From positions 186,001 to 250,000 of the forward strand of contig MKVW01000005.1 in assembly GCA_001898965.1 (NCBI GenBank): 64,000 nucleotides of DNA, given 5' to 3'. Source of the stretch: Rhizobiales bacterium 62-17 (lineage in GTDB: Bacteria > Pseudomonadota > Alphaproteobacteria > Rhizobiales > Beijerinckiaceae). Position numbers and translations under genes: made by a program. Position 1 is the first letter of the stretch, and each line of letters begins with the position of its first letter. The notes below the pieces were generated by a model. It ran no database searches. It saw only the letters and a program-made list of their open reading frames with translations, and was not told the DNA's origin. Of the stretch, positions 25,705 to 37,692 are shown piece by piece.

Positions 25705-26256
25705 TTAGAGAGTCTTCAGAAAGCCGGCAAACCGCATCAGGCCCTCGGGCCAGGGGCCATGGCCGGATTCGTTGTTGATGTGTCCGGCATTGCCCGCATC
25801 GGCGATGGTTGAGCCCCAGTCGCGCGCCATCGCTTCGCTTTCCTCATAGGTTGCGTAGGGGTCGTCGCGGCTGGCGACGAGGACGGAAGGAAAGGGCAGT
25901 GGCGTGGAGGGAATGTCGCTGAAACGGGGATCGATTTCGGGCATGGTGGCGAGGACGCGCTGCGACGGCGGCGCGACGAGAAAGGCCGCGCGCGCGCCCA
26001 TATCCGCAAGCAGAGGCGCGGCGTGGACGATCGACAGCGCGCCAAGCGAATGGCCAACCAGAACGATGGGCCGCTCGGTCTTACGCGCATGGTCTGCGAT
26101 CTGGGCGATCCAATCGTCATAATTGGGCTCGTTCCAATCGGCCTGTTCGATGCGCCGCGCCGTGGAGAGTTTGTCCACCCAACGCGCATACCAGTGGTCG
26201 GGGCTGCCGCCGCCGTGGCCGGGGGCAATCAGGATATCGAGATCGGAGACTTTCAT
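25705..26256 (-). CDS. RBBP9/YdeN-family alpha/beta hydrolase
   Basis: 183 residues from ATG 26256; the longer frame to 26292 lacks a ribosome-binding site. It is a compact serine hydrolase: N-terminal LIAPGHGGGSPDHWYARWV, nucleophile VLVGHSLGALSIVHAA, acid region VASRDDPYATYE and His in NNESGHGPWPEG. This pattern is that of the RBBP9/YdeN family. The cellular substrate is unknown in bacteria. It lies 33 bp before the Bug-family gene on the same strand. Confidence 0.87.
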   Translation of the reverse strand: MKVSDLDILIAPGHGGGSPDHWYARWVDKLSTARRIEQADWNEPNYDDWIAQIADHARKTERPIVLVGHSLGALSIVHAAPLLADMGARAAFLVAPPSQRVLATMPEIDPRFSDIPSTPLPFPSVLVASRDDPYATYEESEAMARDWGSTIADAGNAGHINNESGHGPWPEGLMRFAGFLKTL

Positions 26257-26338
26257 GGGCCTATATCTGGGCGCGCGGTGGCCGTGGGTCAACCATAACC
26301 CTGATGACCGATCAGGCGCGCTTCTTGTATGAGGCGTT

Positions 26339-26818
26339 ATGGTCGCTCTCTCGGCCGAGGTTCAGGATTGTCCAGAGATGCGCAAGATCTTGGTGGCGGC
26401 GGTCGGCGGCGGGCTCGGCATTCTGGTCATGATCCTGCTCGGCCATGAAGTCGGGCTGGAGCTGGCCCTGGTGCCGTTCACCACTTCCATCGTTCTGGTC
26501 ATGTCGGCGCCGGAAACGCCGTTCGCCAAGCCGCTCAATATTTTCGGCGGCCATGTGATCTCGGCCCTGTGCGGGCTCCTGGTGGTGAAACTGTGCGGCC
26601 AGAATGCCTGGTTTGCCGCGCTGGCGGTGGGGCTTGCCATCGCCGCCATGCTGGCGACGGATACGATGCATCCGCCGGCCGGCATCAATGCCTTGCTGAT
26701 GGTGGTGGCGCACCCGCCCTGGACCTTCGTGCTGATGCCGGTGGCCTCGGGTGCGCTGATCCTCGTCGCCTTCAGTTGGGCTTATCAGAAGGCGGCGAAG
26801 GCGGTCGCTGGCGGCTAG
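26339..26818 (+). CDS. HPP-family membrane protein
   Basis: 159 residues with four hydrophobic segments. The family-defining sequence is DTMHPPAGINALLMV, which contains the HPP motif, preceded by APETPFAKPLNIFGGHVISA. HPP proteins are inner-membrane proteins; some plant and cyanobacterial members transport nitrite, but bacterial roles are mostly open. ATG 26378 is an alternative start, giving MRKILVAAVGGGLG and a shorter N-terminus. It is convergent with purB. Confidence 0.83.
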   Translation: MVALSAEVQDCPEMRKILVAAVGGGLGILVMILLGHEVGLELALVPFTTSIVLVMSAPETPFAKPLNIFGGHVISALCGLLVVKLCGQNAWFAALAVGLAIAAMLATDTMHPPAGINALLMVVAHPPWTFVLMPVASGALILVAFSWAYQKAAKAVAGG

Positions 26819-26839
26819 GCCGCCAGCAGCGTCTCTCTT

Positions 26840-28147
26840 TTAAACGGTGCCGAACACGCGCTTGAAGATCGTGTCGACGTGCTTGAGGTGGTAGCCGAGG
26901 TCGAACAGTTCCTCGAGCTCCTTGGCGCTCAGCTTCGCCGCCACGTCCTTGTCGGCTTTGAGCAGGGTGAGGAAATCGCCCTCGCCGCGCCACACCGGCA
27001 TGGCGTTGCGCTGGACATAGGCATAGGCGTCTTCGCGCGACACGCCCTTCTGGGTCAGTGCCAACAGCACGCGCTGCGAATGGATCAGGCCGCCGAGGCG
27101 GTCGAGATTTTTCTGCATGTTCTGCGGATAGACGATCAGCTTGTCGACCACGCCGGTGAGGCGCGCCAAGGCAAAGTCGAGCGTCACCGTGGCGTCCGGG
27201 CCGATCATGCGCTCGACCGAGGAATGCGAAATATCGCGCTCATGCCACAGCGCGACGTTTTCCAGCGCCGGGGTGACCATGCCGCGCACCAGCCGGGCGA
27301 GGCCGGTGAGGTTTTCGGTGAGCACCGGATTACGCTTGTGCGGCATGGCCGAAGAGCCCTTCTGGCCCTCGGAGAAGAATTCCTCAGCTTCCAGCACTTC
27401 GGTGCGCTGCATATGGCGGATCTCGATCGCCAGCCGCTCGATGCAGGAGGCGACGACGCCGAGCGTGGCGAAGAACATGGCGTGCCGGTCGCGGGGGATC
27501 ACCTGGGTCGACACCGGCTCGGGGACGAGGCCCATTTTCGCGGCGACATGCTCTTCGACGCGCGGGTCGATGTTGGCGAAGGTGCCGACGGCGCCGGAAA
27601 TGGCGCAAGTCGCCACTTCCTTGCGGGCGGCAACGAGACGCTCGCGGCAGCGGGAGAATTCCGCATAGGCCTGGGCCAGTTTCAGGCCGAATGTCACCGG
27701 TTCGGCATGGATGCCGTGCGAGCGGCCGATGGTCGGCGTCATCTTGTGCTCGAAGGCACGCTTCTTGATGGCGGCGAGCAGAGCGTCGACATCGGCGATC
27801 AACAGGTCGGCCGACCGCACGAGCTGGACGTTCAGGCAGGTGTCGAGCACGTCGGAGGAGGTCATGCCCTGGTGGACGAAGCGCGAATCGGGGCCGATGA
27901 ATTCGGCCAGATGGGTGAGGAAGGCGATGACGTCGTGCTTCGTCACCCGCTCGATTTCGTCGATCCGGGCGACGTCGAAGGTGACGTTGCCGGCCCGGTC
28001 CCAGATCGCCTTTGCGCTCTCCTTGGGGATAACGCCGAGGTCGGCGAGGGCGTCGCAGGCATGGGCCTCGATCTCAAACCAGATGCGGAACCGGGTCTGC
28101 GGGTCCCAGATTTTTACCATTTCGGGGCGCGAATAGCGGGGGATCAT
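26840..28147 (-). CDS. purB: Adenylosuccinate lyase
   Basis: 435 residues from ATG 28147; the family's N-terminus MIPRYSRPEMVKIW starts there. PurB releases fumarate in two purine steps: SAICAR to AICAR and adenylosuccinate to AMP. The fumarase/aspartase superfamily signature is GSSAMPHKRNPV, and TSSDVLDTCLN and GRSHGIHAEP hold active-site residues. Full length. It faces carB across a 389-bp gap. No other purine gene is beside it. Confidence 0.95.
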   Translation of the reverse strand: MIPRYSRPEMVKIWDPQTRFRIWFEIEAHACDALADLGVIPKESAKAIWDRAGNVTFDVARIDEIERVTKHDVIAFLTHLAEFIGPDSRFVHQGMTSSDVLDTCLNVQLVRSADLLIADVDALLAAIKKRAFEHKMTPTIGRSHGIHAEPVTFGLKLAQAYAEFSRCRERLVAARKEVATCAISGAVGTFANIDPRVEEHVAAKMGLVPEPVSTQVIPRDRHAMFFATLGVVASCIERLAIEIRHMQRTEVLEAEEFFSEGQKGSSAMPHKRNPVLTENLTGLARLVRGMVTPALENVALWHERDISHSSVERMIGPDATVTLDFALARLTGVVDKLIVYPQNMQKNLDRLGGLIHSQRVLLALTQKGVSREDAYAYVQRNAMPVWRGEGDFLTLLKADKDVAAKLSAKELEELFDLGYHLKHVDTIFKRVFGTV

Positions 28148-28536
28148 GTCGAAAGGCCAGCCTTGGCTAGGGGCGTCACCGGGACGCGGAAGGGGCAAAA
28201 AAGGTCGCCTAACACGGTCCAAAGGCCGGCGAAACCCCGTTGGACTGGGCGGCGCGGGTCAAAGGCTTGCCGCGAGGCGAAAGAACCACCACCTTTCCGT
28301 GGCAAAACGCCTCGCAAGGCTTCCCCCGGCGCCGATATTGGGCTAATCAACCGCCACTTTCGAGCCGGGCGGCCCTGCTCGAAGCCCCCATCAGGGTTCA
28401 CGCCCATAGCGGGATTTCGCGAGGACGCGCTCCGGTCATTTGGCCGATAGCGCGGCCTTTTTTTGTGTGTGCAGATTTGGCCCCCAGGGGCCACCCAGGG
28501 CGCCGCGGGCGGCGCACGGGAGCCAGACGGACGGAC
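28148..28536. other. Divergent region purB / carB with hairpin
   Basis: No credible gene. Notable is GGCCG-N6-CGGCC followed by seven T (28442-28464), a short terminator-like hairpin 73 bp before carB. It could be an attenuator or the end of an upstream leader. The 28300-28440 part has no clear promoter that I could recognise. Confidence 0.4.
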
Positions 28537-32037
<3,501 letters not shown>

Positions 32038-32271
32038 CGGCGGAAAACGCAACTTTTCGTTCCGCTTGACGTTCAGCCCGCAAGAGGTTCCCATAAGCAG
32101 GAACTGAGCGGATTTGCGGGTGGCGTGGCCGTTGAACTGGCCACGCCTCCGCCATATCGTATTGCCATGATCTCATTGCCGGATTTCACGGCCGGATTTC
32201 ATGGCTGATATGGCAGAACTAACCAGGGAAATGTCTGTCCCGCACAGCGGGGGAATTGAAAGAGAAGCATG

Positions 32272-32745
32272 ATGGAAAAGATTCCGATGACCGAGGTCGG
32301 TTACCAGTCGCTGGAAACGGAGCTGAAGCGCCGCCAGCAGGAGGATCGTCCGCGCATCATCCAGCAGATCGCCGAAGCGCGTTCGCATGGCGATCTGTCC
32401 GAAAATGCCGAATATCACGCGGCCAAGGAAGCGCAGTCGCTCAACGAAGGCCGGATCGCCGAGCTTGAGGACAAGCTGTCGCGCGCCGAGGTCATCGACC
32501 TGACCAAGCTGTCGGGCAATACGATCAAATTCGGCGCCACGGTGACGCTCATCGACGAAGATACCGACGAAGAGAAGAAGTATCAGATCGTCGGCGAGCC
32601 GGAAGCCGACGTGAAGTCGGGCCGCGTCTCGATCACCTCGCCGATCGCGCGCGCGCTGATCGGCAAGAAAGTTGGCGACACCGTCGAGGTGAACACGCCG
32701 GGCGGTGGCAAGAGCTACGAAATTTTGAAGATCAAATTCGGCTGA
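32272..32745 (+). CDS. greA: Transcription elongation factor GreA
   Basis: 157 residues from ATG 32272 (ATG 32269 adds one Met). GreA enters the RNA polymerase secondary channel and stimulates cleavage of backtracked RNA. The N-terminal coiled coil has the acidic tip [18 protein letters not shown], and the C-terminal FKBP-like domain has [23 protein letters not shown] and [16 protein letters not shown]. Full-length and typical. It lies 234 bp after carB and has its own terminator. Confidence 0.96.
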   Translation: MEKIPMTEVGYQSLETELKRRQQEDRPRIIQQIAEARSHGDLSENAEYHAAKEAQSLNEGRIAELEDKLSRAEVIDLTKLSGNTIKFGATVTLIDEDTDEEKKYQIVGEPEADVKSGRVSITSPIARALIGKKVGDTVEVNTPGGGKSYEILKIKFG

Positions 32746-32762
32746 TCAGCCAATTGCGATCC

Positions 32763-32800
32763 GAAAGCCGCGCACGAGCTTAACTTGGCGCGGCTTTCTT
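32763..32800 (+). terminator. Intrinsic terminator of greA
   Basis: Perfect 11-bp stem GAAAGCCGCGC (32763-32773) / GCGCGGCTTTC (32788-32798) with a 14-base loop, then TTCCTC. It lies 17 bp after the greA stop. Confidence 0.75.
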
Positions 32801-32824
32801 CCTCTCACCGACAGAGTACGGGCA

Positions 32825-33790
32825 ATGCAGGCGCCGCTGCTGTCACCTGCGACACGGGTGCTGGTTTTTGGCTCTGGCCTTGCCGGCCATGAGGCCAATG
32901 CCATCGGCGTCGCCAATGCCTTGGTGCCGGGCTATGCGACCTTGCGCGTTGAGCCGCGGACGTTGTTCGCGGCAGCGGCGCCCTGGGGCCTCGCCGATCC
33001 CAGCGATTTCGCCCGCGTGCCGGAAGTCGACATCGCCATCGCCTGCGGCCGCATCACGGTGCCTTATCTGCGCACCGTCAAAAGGCGTTCGGGCGGACGC
33101 ACCTTTACCGTCTTCTTGCAGGATCCGCGCGCCTGGCGCGGTTCGTTCGATCTGATCTGGGTGCCCGAGCACGACAAGCTGCGTGGCGCCAATGTGATGA
33201 CGACGGCGGTTTCGCCGCATGCGGTCTCGCCCGGCATTCTAGCTTACGCGCGTGGCAACCCAGATCCACGCCTGGCTGCCTTGCCGACGCCGCGCGTCGC
33301 CATGATTTTGGGCGGCGACAGCGCCGCGCATCGCTTCGCGCCGAAGGATATCGCGACGCTGGCCGAGATCGCCGGCGAGATCGCCGCATCCGGTGCTGGC
33401 CTGATGGTGACGCCGTCGCGGCGCACGCCGCAGGCCTTGATCGCTGCCATCCGCGCCGCCGTGGGCGAAGCCGACAATGTTTTCGTCTGGGACGGTTCGG
33501 GCGAAAATCCCTATCGCGCCATGCTGGCCTTGGCGCAGTCGATCATCGTCACCGGCGACAGCGCCAACATGTGCGGCGAAGCCTGCGCGACCGGCGTGCC
33601 GGTGCACATCTACGAGCCATCGGGCGGTTCGCCGAAGTTCACCCGCTTCATCGACGGTCTCGTCGCCCACGGCGCGGCGCGCCGTTGGGCCGGGCAATTG
33701 GAAAGCTGGTCCTATACGCCGCTCGATGCGACTGGCGATATCGCATCGGAGGTGGCGCGGCGCTATCGCGAGCAAATCGCGCGGCGATAG
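32825..33790 (+). CDS. Mitochondrial fission ELM1-like family protein (DUF1022)
   Basis: 321 residues from ATG 32825. The bacterial homologs of plant ELM1 look like GT-B-type nucleotide-sugar-dependent transferases. Seen here: GSGLAGHEANAIGVANAL near the N-terminus, CGRITVPYLRTVKRRSGG, VFLQDPRAWRGSFDLIWVPE, VAMILGGDSAAHRFAP starting the second half, and IIVTGDSANMCGEACATGVP. Function in bacteria is unproven; a role in the envelope is possible. It follows greA, but a terminator lies between. Confidence 0.82.
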   Translation: MQAPLLSPATRVLVFGSGLAGHEANAIGVANALVPGYATLRVEPRTLFAAAAPWGLADPSDFARVPEVDIAIACGRITVPYLRTVKRRSGGRTFTVFLQDPRAWRGSFDLIWVPEHDKLRGANVMTTAVSPHAVSPGILAYARGNPDPRLAALPTPRVAMILGGDSAAHRFAPKDIATLAEIAGEIAASGAGLMVTPSRRTPQALIAAIRAAVGEADNVFVWDGSGENPYRAMLALAQSIIVTGDSANMCGEACATGVPVHIYEPSGGSPKFTRFIDGLVAHGAARRWAGQLESWSYTPLDATGDIASEVARRYREQIARR

Positions 33791-33828
33791 AAGCGCGATT
33801 TGCTCTGGAGCGCCGGCCGTAACAAGCT

Positions 33829-34503
33829 CTACAGGCGGATCGGCTGGTCGGCGAAGGACAGTTGTTCGCGGGCCCGCCAGTCGTGCGTCACATAGTTGAG
33901 AATGACCGACTTGCGCACGCCATGGATCGGGCGGCGCACGAAGCCGTGGTAGGTGTTGTCGCCCGGCACGAAGACCATCGCCGTATTGGGGATGAAGGGC
34001 GAGCGGCTGTGGTGGGTCTTCTCGTCGACATAGATGTCGGTGCCGAGATCTTCATGTCCCTCTTCGTGCGACAGATAGATCAGGCAGGTGAATTTCTTCA
34101 CGCCGAGATCGGTGTGCGGTTGCAGCCAGAAACCGTCGATGTCGAGGGCATATTCGAGGCGCAGCAACGTGTCGTCGATCGGCGCGCCGAATTTTTGCGC
34201 GATGGCGCGTGTCACGTCCGGGCCGTGCAACGCCTTGGCCACTTCCTTCATCACCGGGAAGCGAGCCATGTTGGCGTCGTCGAAATAGGAGCGTGTGTCG
34301 TTGTGCAGTTCGCGCTTGCCGGAAACGCCTTCCACGGAAGGCGCCTTGAAGGGCAGGGTGTTCAGCGCTTCGGAGACGCCAGCCGGAAACAGCTCGTCCA
34401 TCAGGAAATGCCGATAGGGGGCGTCGAACGGACGTGCAGCATCCACCGATGCGCAGAACGTCTTGACGATTTGGTCGGCCGAAGCCGGAGAAGCTGCTGT
34501 CAT
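33829..34503 (-). CDS. 2-oxoglutarate/Fe(II)-dependent oxygenase family protein
   Basis: 224 residues from ATG 34503 (AAGG upstream). The double-stranded beta-helix iron site is visible: FWLQPHTDLGVKKFTCLIYL gives His-x-Asp, and NTYHGFVRRPIHGVRKSVIL gives a distal His with a following Arg expected to bind 2-oxoglutarate. Such enzymes hydroxylate small molecules, lipids or proteins; the substrate cannot be inferred. It is convergent with the ELM1-like gene and divergent from the esterase at 34706. Confidence 0.8.
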   Translation of the reverse strand: MTAASPASADQIVKTFCASVDAARPFDAPYRHFLMDELFPAGVSEALNTLPFKAPSVEGVSGKRELHNDTRSYFDDANMARFPVMKEVAKALHGPDVTRAIAQKFGAPIDDTLLRLEYALDIDGFWLQPHTDLGVKKFTCLIYLSHEEGHEDLGTDIYVDEKTHHSRSPFIPNTAMVFVPGDNTYHGFVRRPIHGVRKSVILNYVTHDWRAREQLSFADQPIRL

Positions 34504-34705
34504 CAACCTTGCTTTCTAAAACGCGCGTCGCGCGTTCGTTTCTGCATGTGCCCCGAAGCGCCGGCACCATAAAGCCCGGGGGCAGGTGCCGCAAGGAAAT
34601 GCTTGGCAAATCCATTTGCACGTGGTTGGCGGCTTGGCGAAACCATGTTCGAATTGGTCTTTCTCCAGTTGGGACTGGAAGACGAGGGAAAACAGGGAGG
34701 CTGCG

Positions 34706-35638
34706 ATGGGGAAGGTGGGAAAAGCCGCGATGTTGGTGGCGGTGGGGCTGCTGTTTGTGGCTGTGCACGCCAGCGCCCAAGTGCCGCAGGATATCGCCGC
34801 CAAACTGAAAGAGATCGGCCGGGTGGTGGCGCCGCCGCCGACCGCCGCGCTCTATGTGCCGCTGCAAGGCAGTGATCCCTATCCCGGCATGGAGGTGAAG
34901 CGCGACGTCAAATACGGCGCGGATGCACGGCAGATTCTCGACGTGATCACCGCGCCCGGTGTCAGCGGGGCGCGGCCCGTTCTCGTCTTTGTTCACGGCG
35001 GTGGTTTCATCGGCGGCAACAAGACGGTGCCGAATTCGCCCTTCTACGGCAATGTGGCGACTTGGGCGGTGAAGAACGGTTTCGTCGGCGTCAACATGAC
35101 CTATCGATTGGCGCCGCAAAATCCCTGGCCGGCGGGGCGCAATGACGTCGCATCGGCGATCCAATGGGTGCGCGAGAATATCGCTGCATCCGGCGGCGAT
35201 CCGCAGCGCATTTTCTTGATGGGCCATTCAGCCGGCGCCATCCATGTGGCGAGTTATGTCGCCGATGTGGCGCAGAAGGGCGAAAGCCCGATCGCGGGCG
35301 CGCTGATGGTGTCGGCGCTGTATGACTTCACGCCCGAAAACATCAGCAATGCGGAGCGTGCCTATTTCGGCGATGATCGCGCGCGGCTGGCGGAGGGTTC
35401 TTCGCTATCGCATTTGGCGAAAGCGAAGTTTCCTCTGTTCGTGGCTTATGCGGAACTTGATCCGCCGAATTTCGTCGCGCAATCGGAATTGGCCAACAAG
35501 ACGCTCTGCGCAGCGCAGAAATGCCCGCGCTTCGTGCACCTCGCCGATCACAGCCATATCTCCGAGGTCTATGCGATCGGCACAGCCGATACGTCGTTGA
35601 GCAAGGAGATATTGGCGTTTACGCGCGGTGTTCAGTAG
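34706..35638 (+). CDS. Exported alpha/beta hydrolase, HGGG (hormone-sensitive lipase-like) type
   Basis: 310 residues from ATG 34706 (AGGGAGG upstream). A signal peptide (about 1-24, ending VHASAQ) indicates export. The oxyanion motif is VFVHGGGFIGG, the nucleophile is LMGHSAGAIHVAS, and Asp in AELDPPNF and His in LADHSHISE complete the triad. This fits carboxylesterases of the HSL/BD-FAE group. The natural substrate is unknown. It is a single gene. Confidence 0.85.
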   Translation: MGKVGKAAMLVAVGLLFVAVHASAQVPQDIAAKLKEIGRVVAPPPTAALYVPLQGSDPYPGMEVKRDVKYGADARQILDVITAPGVSGARPVLVFVHGGGFIGGNKTVPNSPFYGNVATWAVKNGFVGVNMTYRLAPQNPWPAGRNDVASAIQWVRENIAASGGDPQRIFLMGHSAGAIHVASYVADVAQKGESPIAGALMVSALYDFTPENISNAERAYFGDDRARLAEGSSLSHLAKAKFPLFVAYAELDPPNFVAQSELANKTLCAAQKCPRFVHLADHSHISEVYAIGTADTSLSKEILAFTRGVQ

Positions 35639-35982
35639 AGCGATTACGCCGCAGCGTTCGTATCATCCCGGACACTTGCTACCGCCGCTTCACCGCTGGA
35701 TTGCAGGCTCTACGGCTCGCCTCTGGTTCCCGGATCGCCTGCGGCGTCCAGGATGACACCAAGATGCTGGACTATGCTTCAGCGTCCAATCTCGCTACCA
35801 CCTCGCCAGAAAGTCTCGACGCGGAAACATAAATCCGCCGCCCTCCTTTCCTATTTTAAACCGAATCCACTGCGGCAGGTGCCGTGGCGTACAGGGGGGT
35901 AGCGCGATTCTGAGGAACAACCCCATGCAAGGGACTTTTAGAGCACCTCGCTTCGCCACTCGCGAGGCGAAAGTGTGACGCA
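35639..35982. other. Intergenic region with degenerate repeats
   Basis: No credible gene. ATCATCCCGGACA (35659) and GCGTCCAGGATGACA (35745) look like remnants of an inverted intergenic repeat of the type common in alphaproteobacteria. Nearer the TPP gene, TTCGCC-ACTCGCGA-GGCGAA (35954-35973) can form a hairpin just past its stop and may be its terminator. Confidence 0.4.
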
Positions 35983-37638
35983 TCAATAACGCTGGTCGGT
36001 CGCCTTCAACGGATAGCGTGAGACAGCGGTCTCCAGCGAGGTGATGAATTCGAGCAGGACAGGCGTGCCTTCCTTCGTCTTCTCGATGCCGCGTTTGATC
36101 GCCGGAATGATTTGCGTGGGATCGGTGATGCGCTCGCCATGGCCGCCGAGCGCCCGGGCGAAGTCGGCATAGTGGCCGGAGATGTCGGTGGCGCGATAGT
36201 CGCGGGTCGACACCGGCATGATGTCGAGTTCGCAGGCCATGGAGAAATTGTTGAACAGGATCGACAGGATAGGAATTTTGTAGCGAGCGGCGGTTTCGAA
36301 ATCCATGCCGGTGAAGCCGATGGCGGCGTCGCCCCAGACGTTGATGCAGAGCTTGTCGGGCGCGGCGAGCTTGGCACCCATGGCGAGGCCCAGGCCATAG
36401 CCGAGTTGCGTGGTCTTGCCCCAGCCAAGATAGGACAAAGGCGTCGTCGACACCCAGAAGGGCGAGAGCTGATCGCGCGGCGAGCCGGCGTCATGGGTGA
36501 TGATCGTATTGGCGACGTCGACGGTGTTCATCAGGTCATTGATGACGCGATAGGGCGTGATCGGCGTTTCGTTCGAAGTCAGCTTGGCGCGCCAATGTGC
36601 CAGCCAAGGATCGCGCACGGCGGCGATCGCCTCAGCCGTCGCCTTTTGATCGCGCGGCGTGCGCACGCGATCGGCAAGTTCTTCGAGCAAAGCGTCGAGG
36701 CTCAGTGCCGCATCGCCGATGAGGCCGCAGACAACCTCCACATCCTTGTTGAGATGTTTGGGATCGAGTGTGGCGTGAATGAAGGTCTTGCCCTTCGGCA
36801 TGGCAACGCCGAAAGCCGTTTCGCCGAACGAACAGCCGATGCCGAAGATGACATCGGCATTGTCGAGAAATTCGCGCACGGCTTTGGGCACGGCGGCACC
36901 GCCCGAGCCCAGGGCCAGCGGATGATTTTCCGGAAAGGCGCTCTTGCCTTCAAGCGAAGTGCAGACGGGTGCCGCCAGCAGTTCGGCCAGTTGGCGCACC
37001 TGCGGCCACGCCTGCGCATAATGCACGCCCTGGCCGACATAGAGCACCGGCCGCTTGGCGTTGACGAGCAGTTCGGCGGCTTGCGTGACGGCGGCGGGAT
37101 CGGGGCCGTAGCGGGTTGAGATCACCGGCTTGTAGTCGAAATTCTCCGGTACGCTTTCATCCCACACGTCCTTGGGAATTTCGACGACGCAGGGACCGCC
37201 ACGGCCGTTGCGCAATTGCGTGAAGGCGCGGCGGAAGACGGCGTTGATGTCGCTGCCGGAGGTGAGCTGTTCCACCGATTTGGTGATGTGCGCCATGCCT
37301 TTCGGCGCGCTGAAGTTCGGATCGACATGGGCGAGGCGGCGATCGTAGCCGCCGGGCAGAATGAGGACGGGCACGGATTCACTGTAGCATTGGGCGATGG
37401 CGCCGAGCGTGTTCTCGGTGCCGGGGCCGTGCTGCATGGCGAAGACGCCGATCTTCTTGCCGGAGGTGACGCGGGCGACGGCATCGGCCATATGCACGCC
37501 GATGCGTTCTTGGCGTACGGTGATCGGCCTGATCTTCGCGGCGGCGGCGCATTCGAACATGCGGTTCACTGGATAGCCAAACAGCGTATCCACGCCTTCG
37601 CGCTTCAGGATTTCCGCGATTGCGTCGCCAACCTTCAT
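35983..37638 (-). CDS. Thiamine pyrophosphate-requiring enzyme (acetolactate synthase-like)
   Basis: 551 residues. It has the three-domain layout of the POX/AHAS superfamily. The PYR domain carries the catalytic Glu in TVRQERIGVHMADAVAR; a central nucleotide-binding-like domain starts near residue 185 (AAELLVNAKRPVLYVGQG); and the PP domain has the GDG-type motif GDAAIGFTGMDFETA ending FNN. Members decarboxylate 2-oxo acids or ligate the product. It is not clearly AHAS, glyoxylate carboligase or oxalyl-CoA decarboxylase, so the reaction is left open. It lies 54 bp after carA on the same strand, with a hairpin GGGCCGCC/GGCGGCCC (37659-37679) between that lacks a T run, so read-through from carA is possible. 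Confidence 0.82.
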   Translation of the reverse strand: MKVGDAIAEILKREGVDTLFGYPVNRMFECAAAAKIRPITVRQERIGVHMADAVARVTSGKKIGVFAMQHGPGTENTLGAIAQCYSESVPVLILPGGYDRRLAHVDPNFSAPKGMAHITKSVEQLTSGSDINAVFRRAFTQLRNGRGGPCVVEIPKDVWDESVPENFDYKPVISTRYGPDPAAVTQAAELLVNAKRPVLYVGQGVHYAQAWPQVRQLAELLAAPVCTSLEGKSAFPENHPLALGSGGAAVPKAVREFLDNADVIFGIGCSFGETAFGVAMPKGKTFIHATLDPKHLNKDVEVVCGLIGDAALSLDALLEELADRVRTPRDQKATAEAIAAVRDPWLAHWRAKLTSNETPITPYRVINDLMNTVDVANTIITHDAGSPRDQLSPFWVSTTPLSYLGWGKTTQLGYGLGLAMGAKLAAPDKLCINVWGDAAIGFTGMDFETAARYKIPILSILFNNFSMACELDIMPVSTRDYRATDISGHYADFARALGGHGERITDPTQIIPAIKRGIEKTKEGTPVLLEFITSLETAVSRYPLKATDQRY

Positions 37639-37692
37639 GAGCCGTCCTCCGCTATGCCGGGCCGCCTGTGTGGCGGCCCTTCGGAGGTCTAT

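Noticed and set aside
35639-35832. Possible short gene after the esterase
   Set aside because: The frame runs out of the esterase gene in another phase, has no start signal and overlaps repeat-like sequence.
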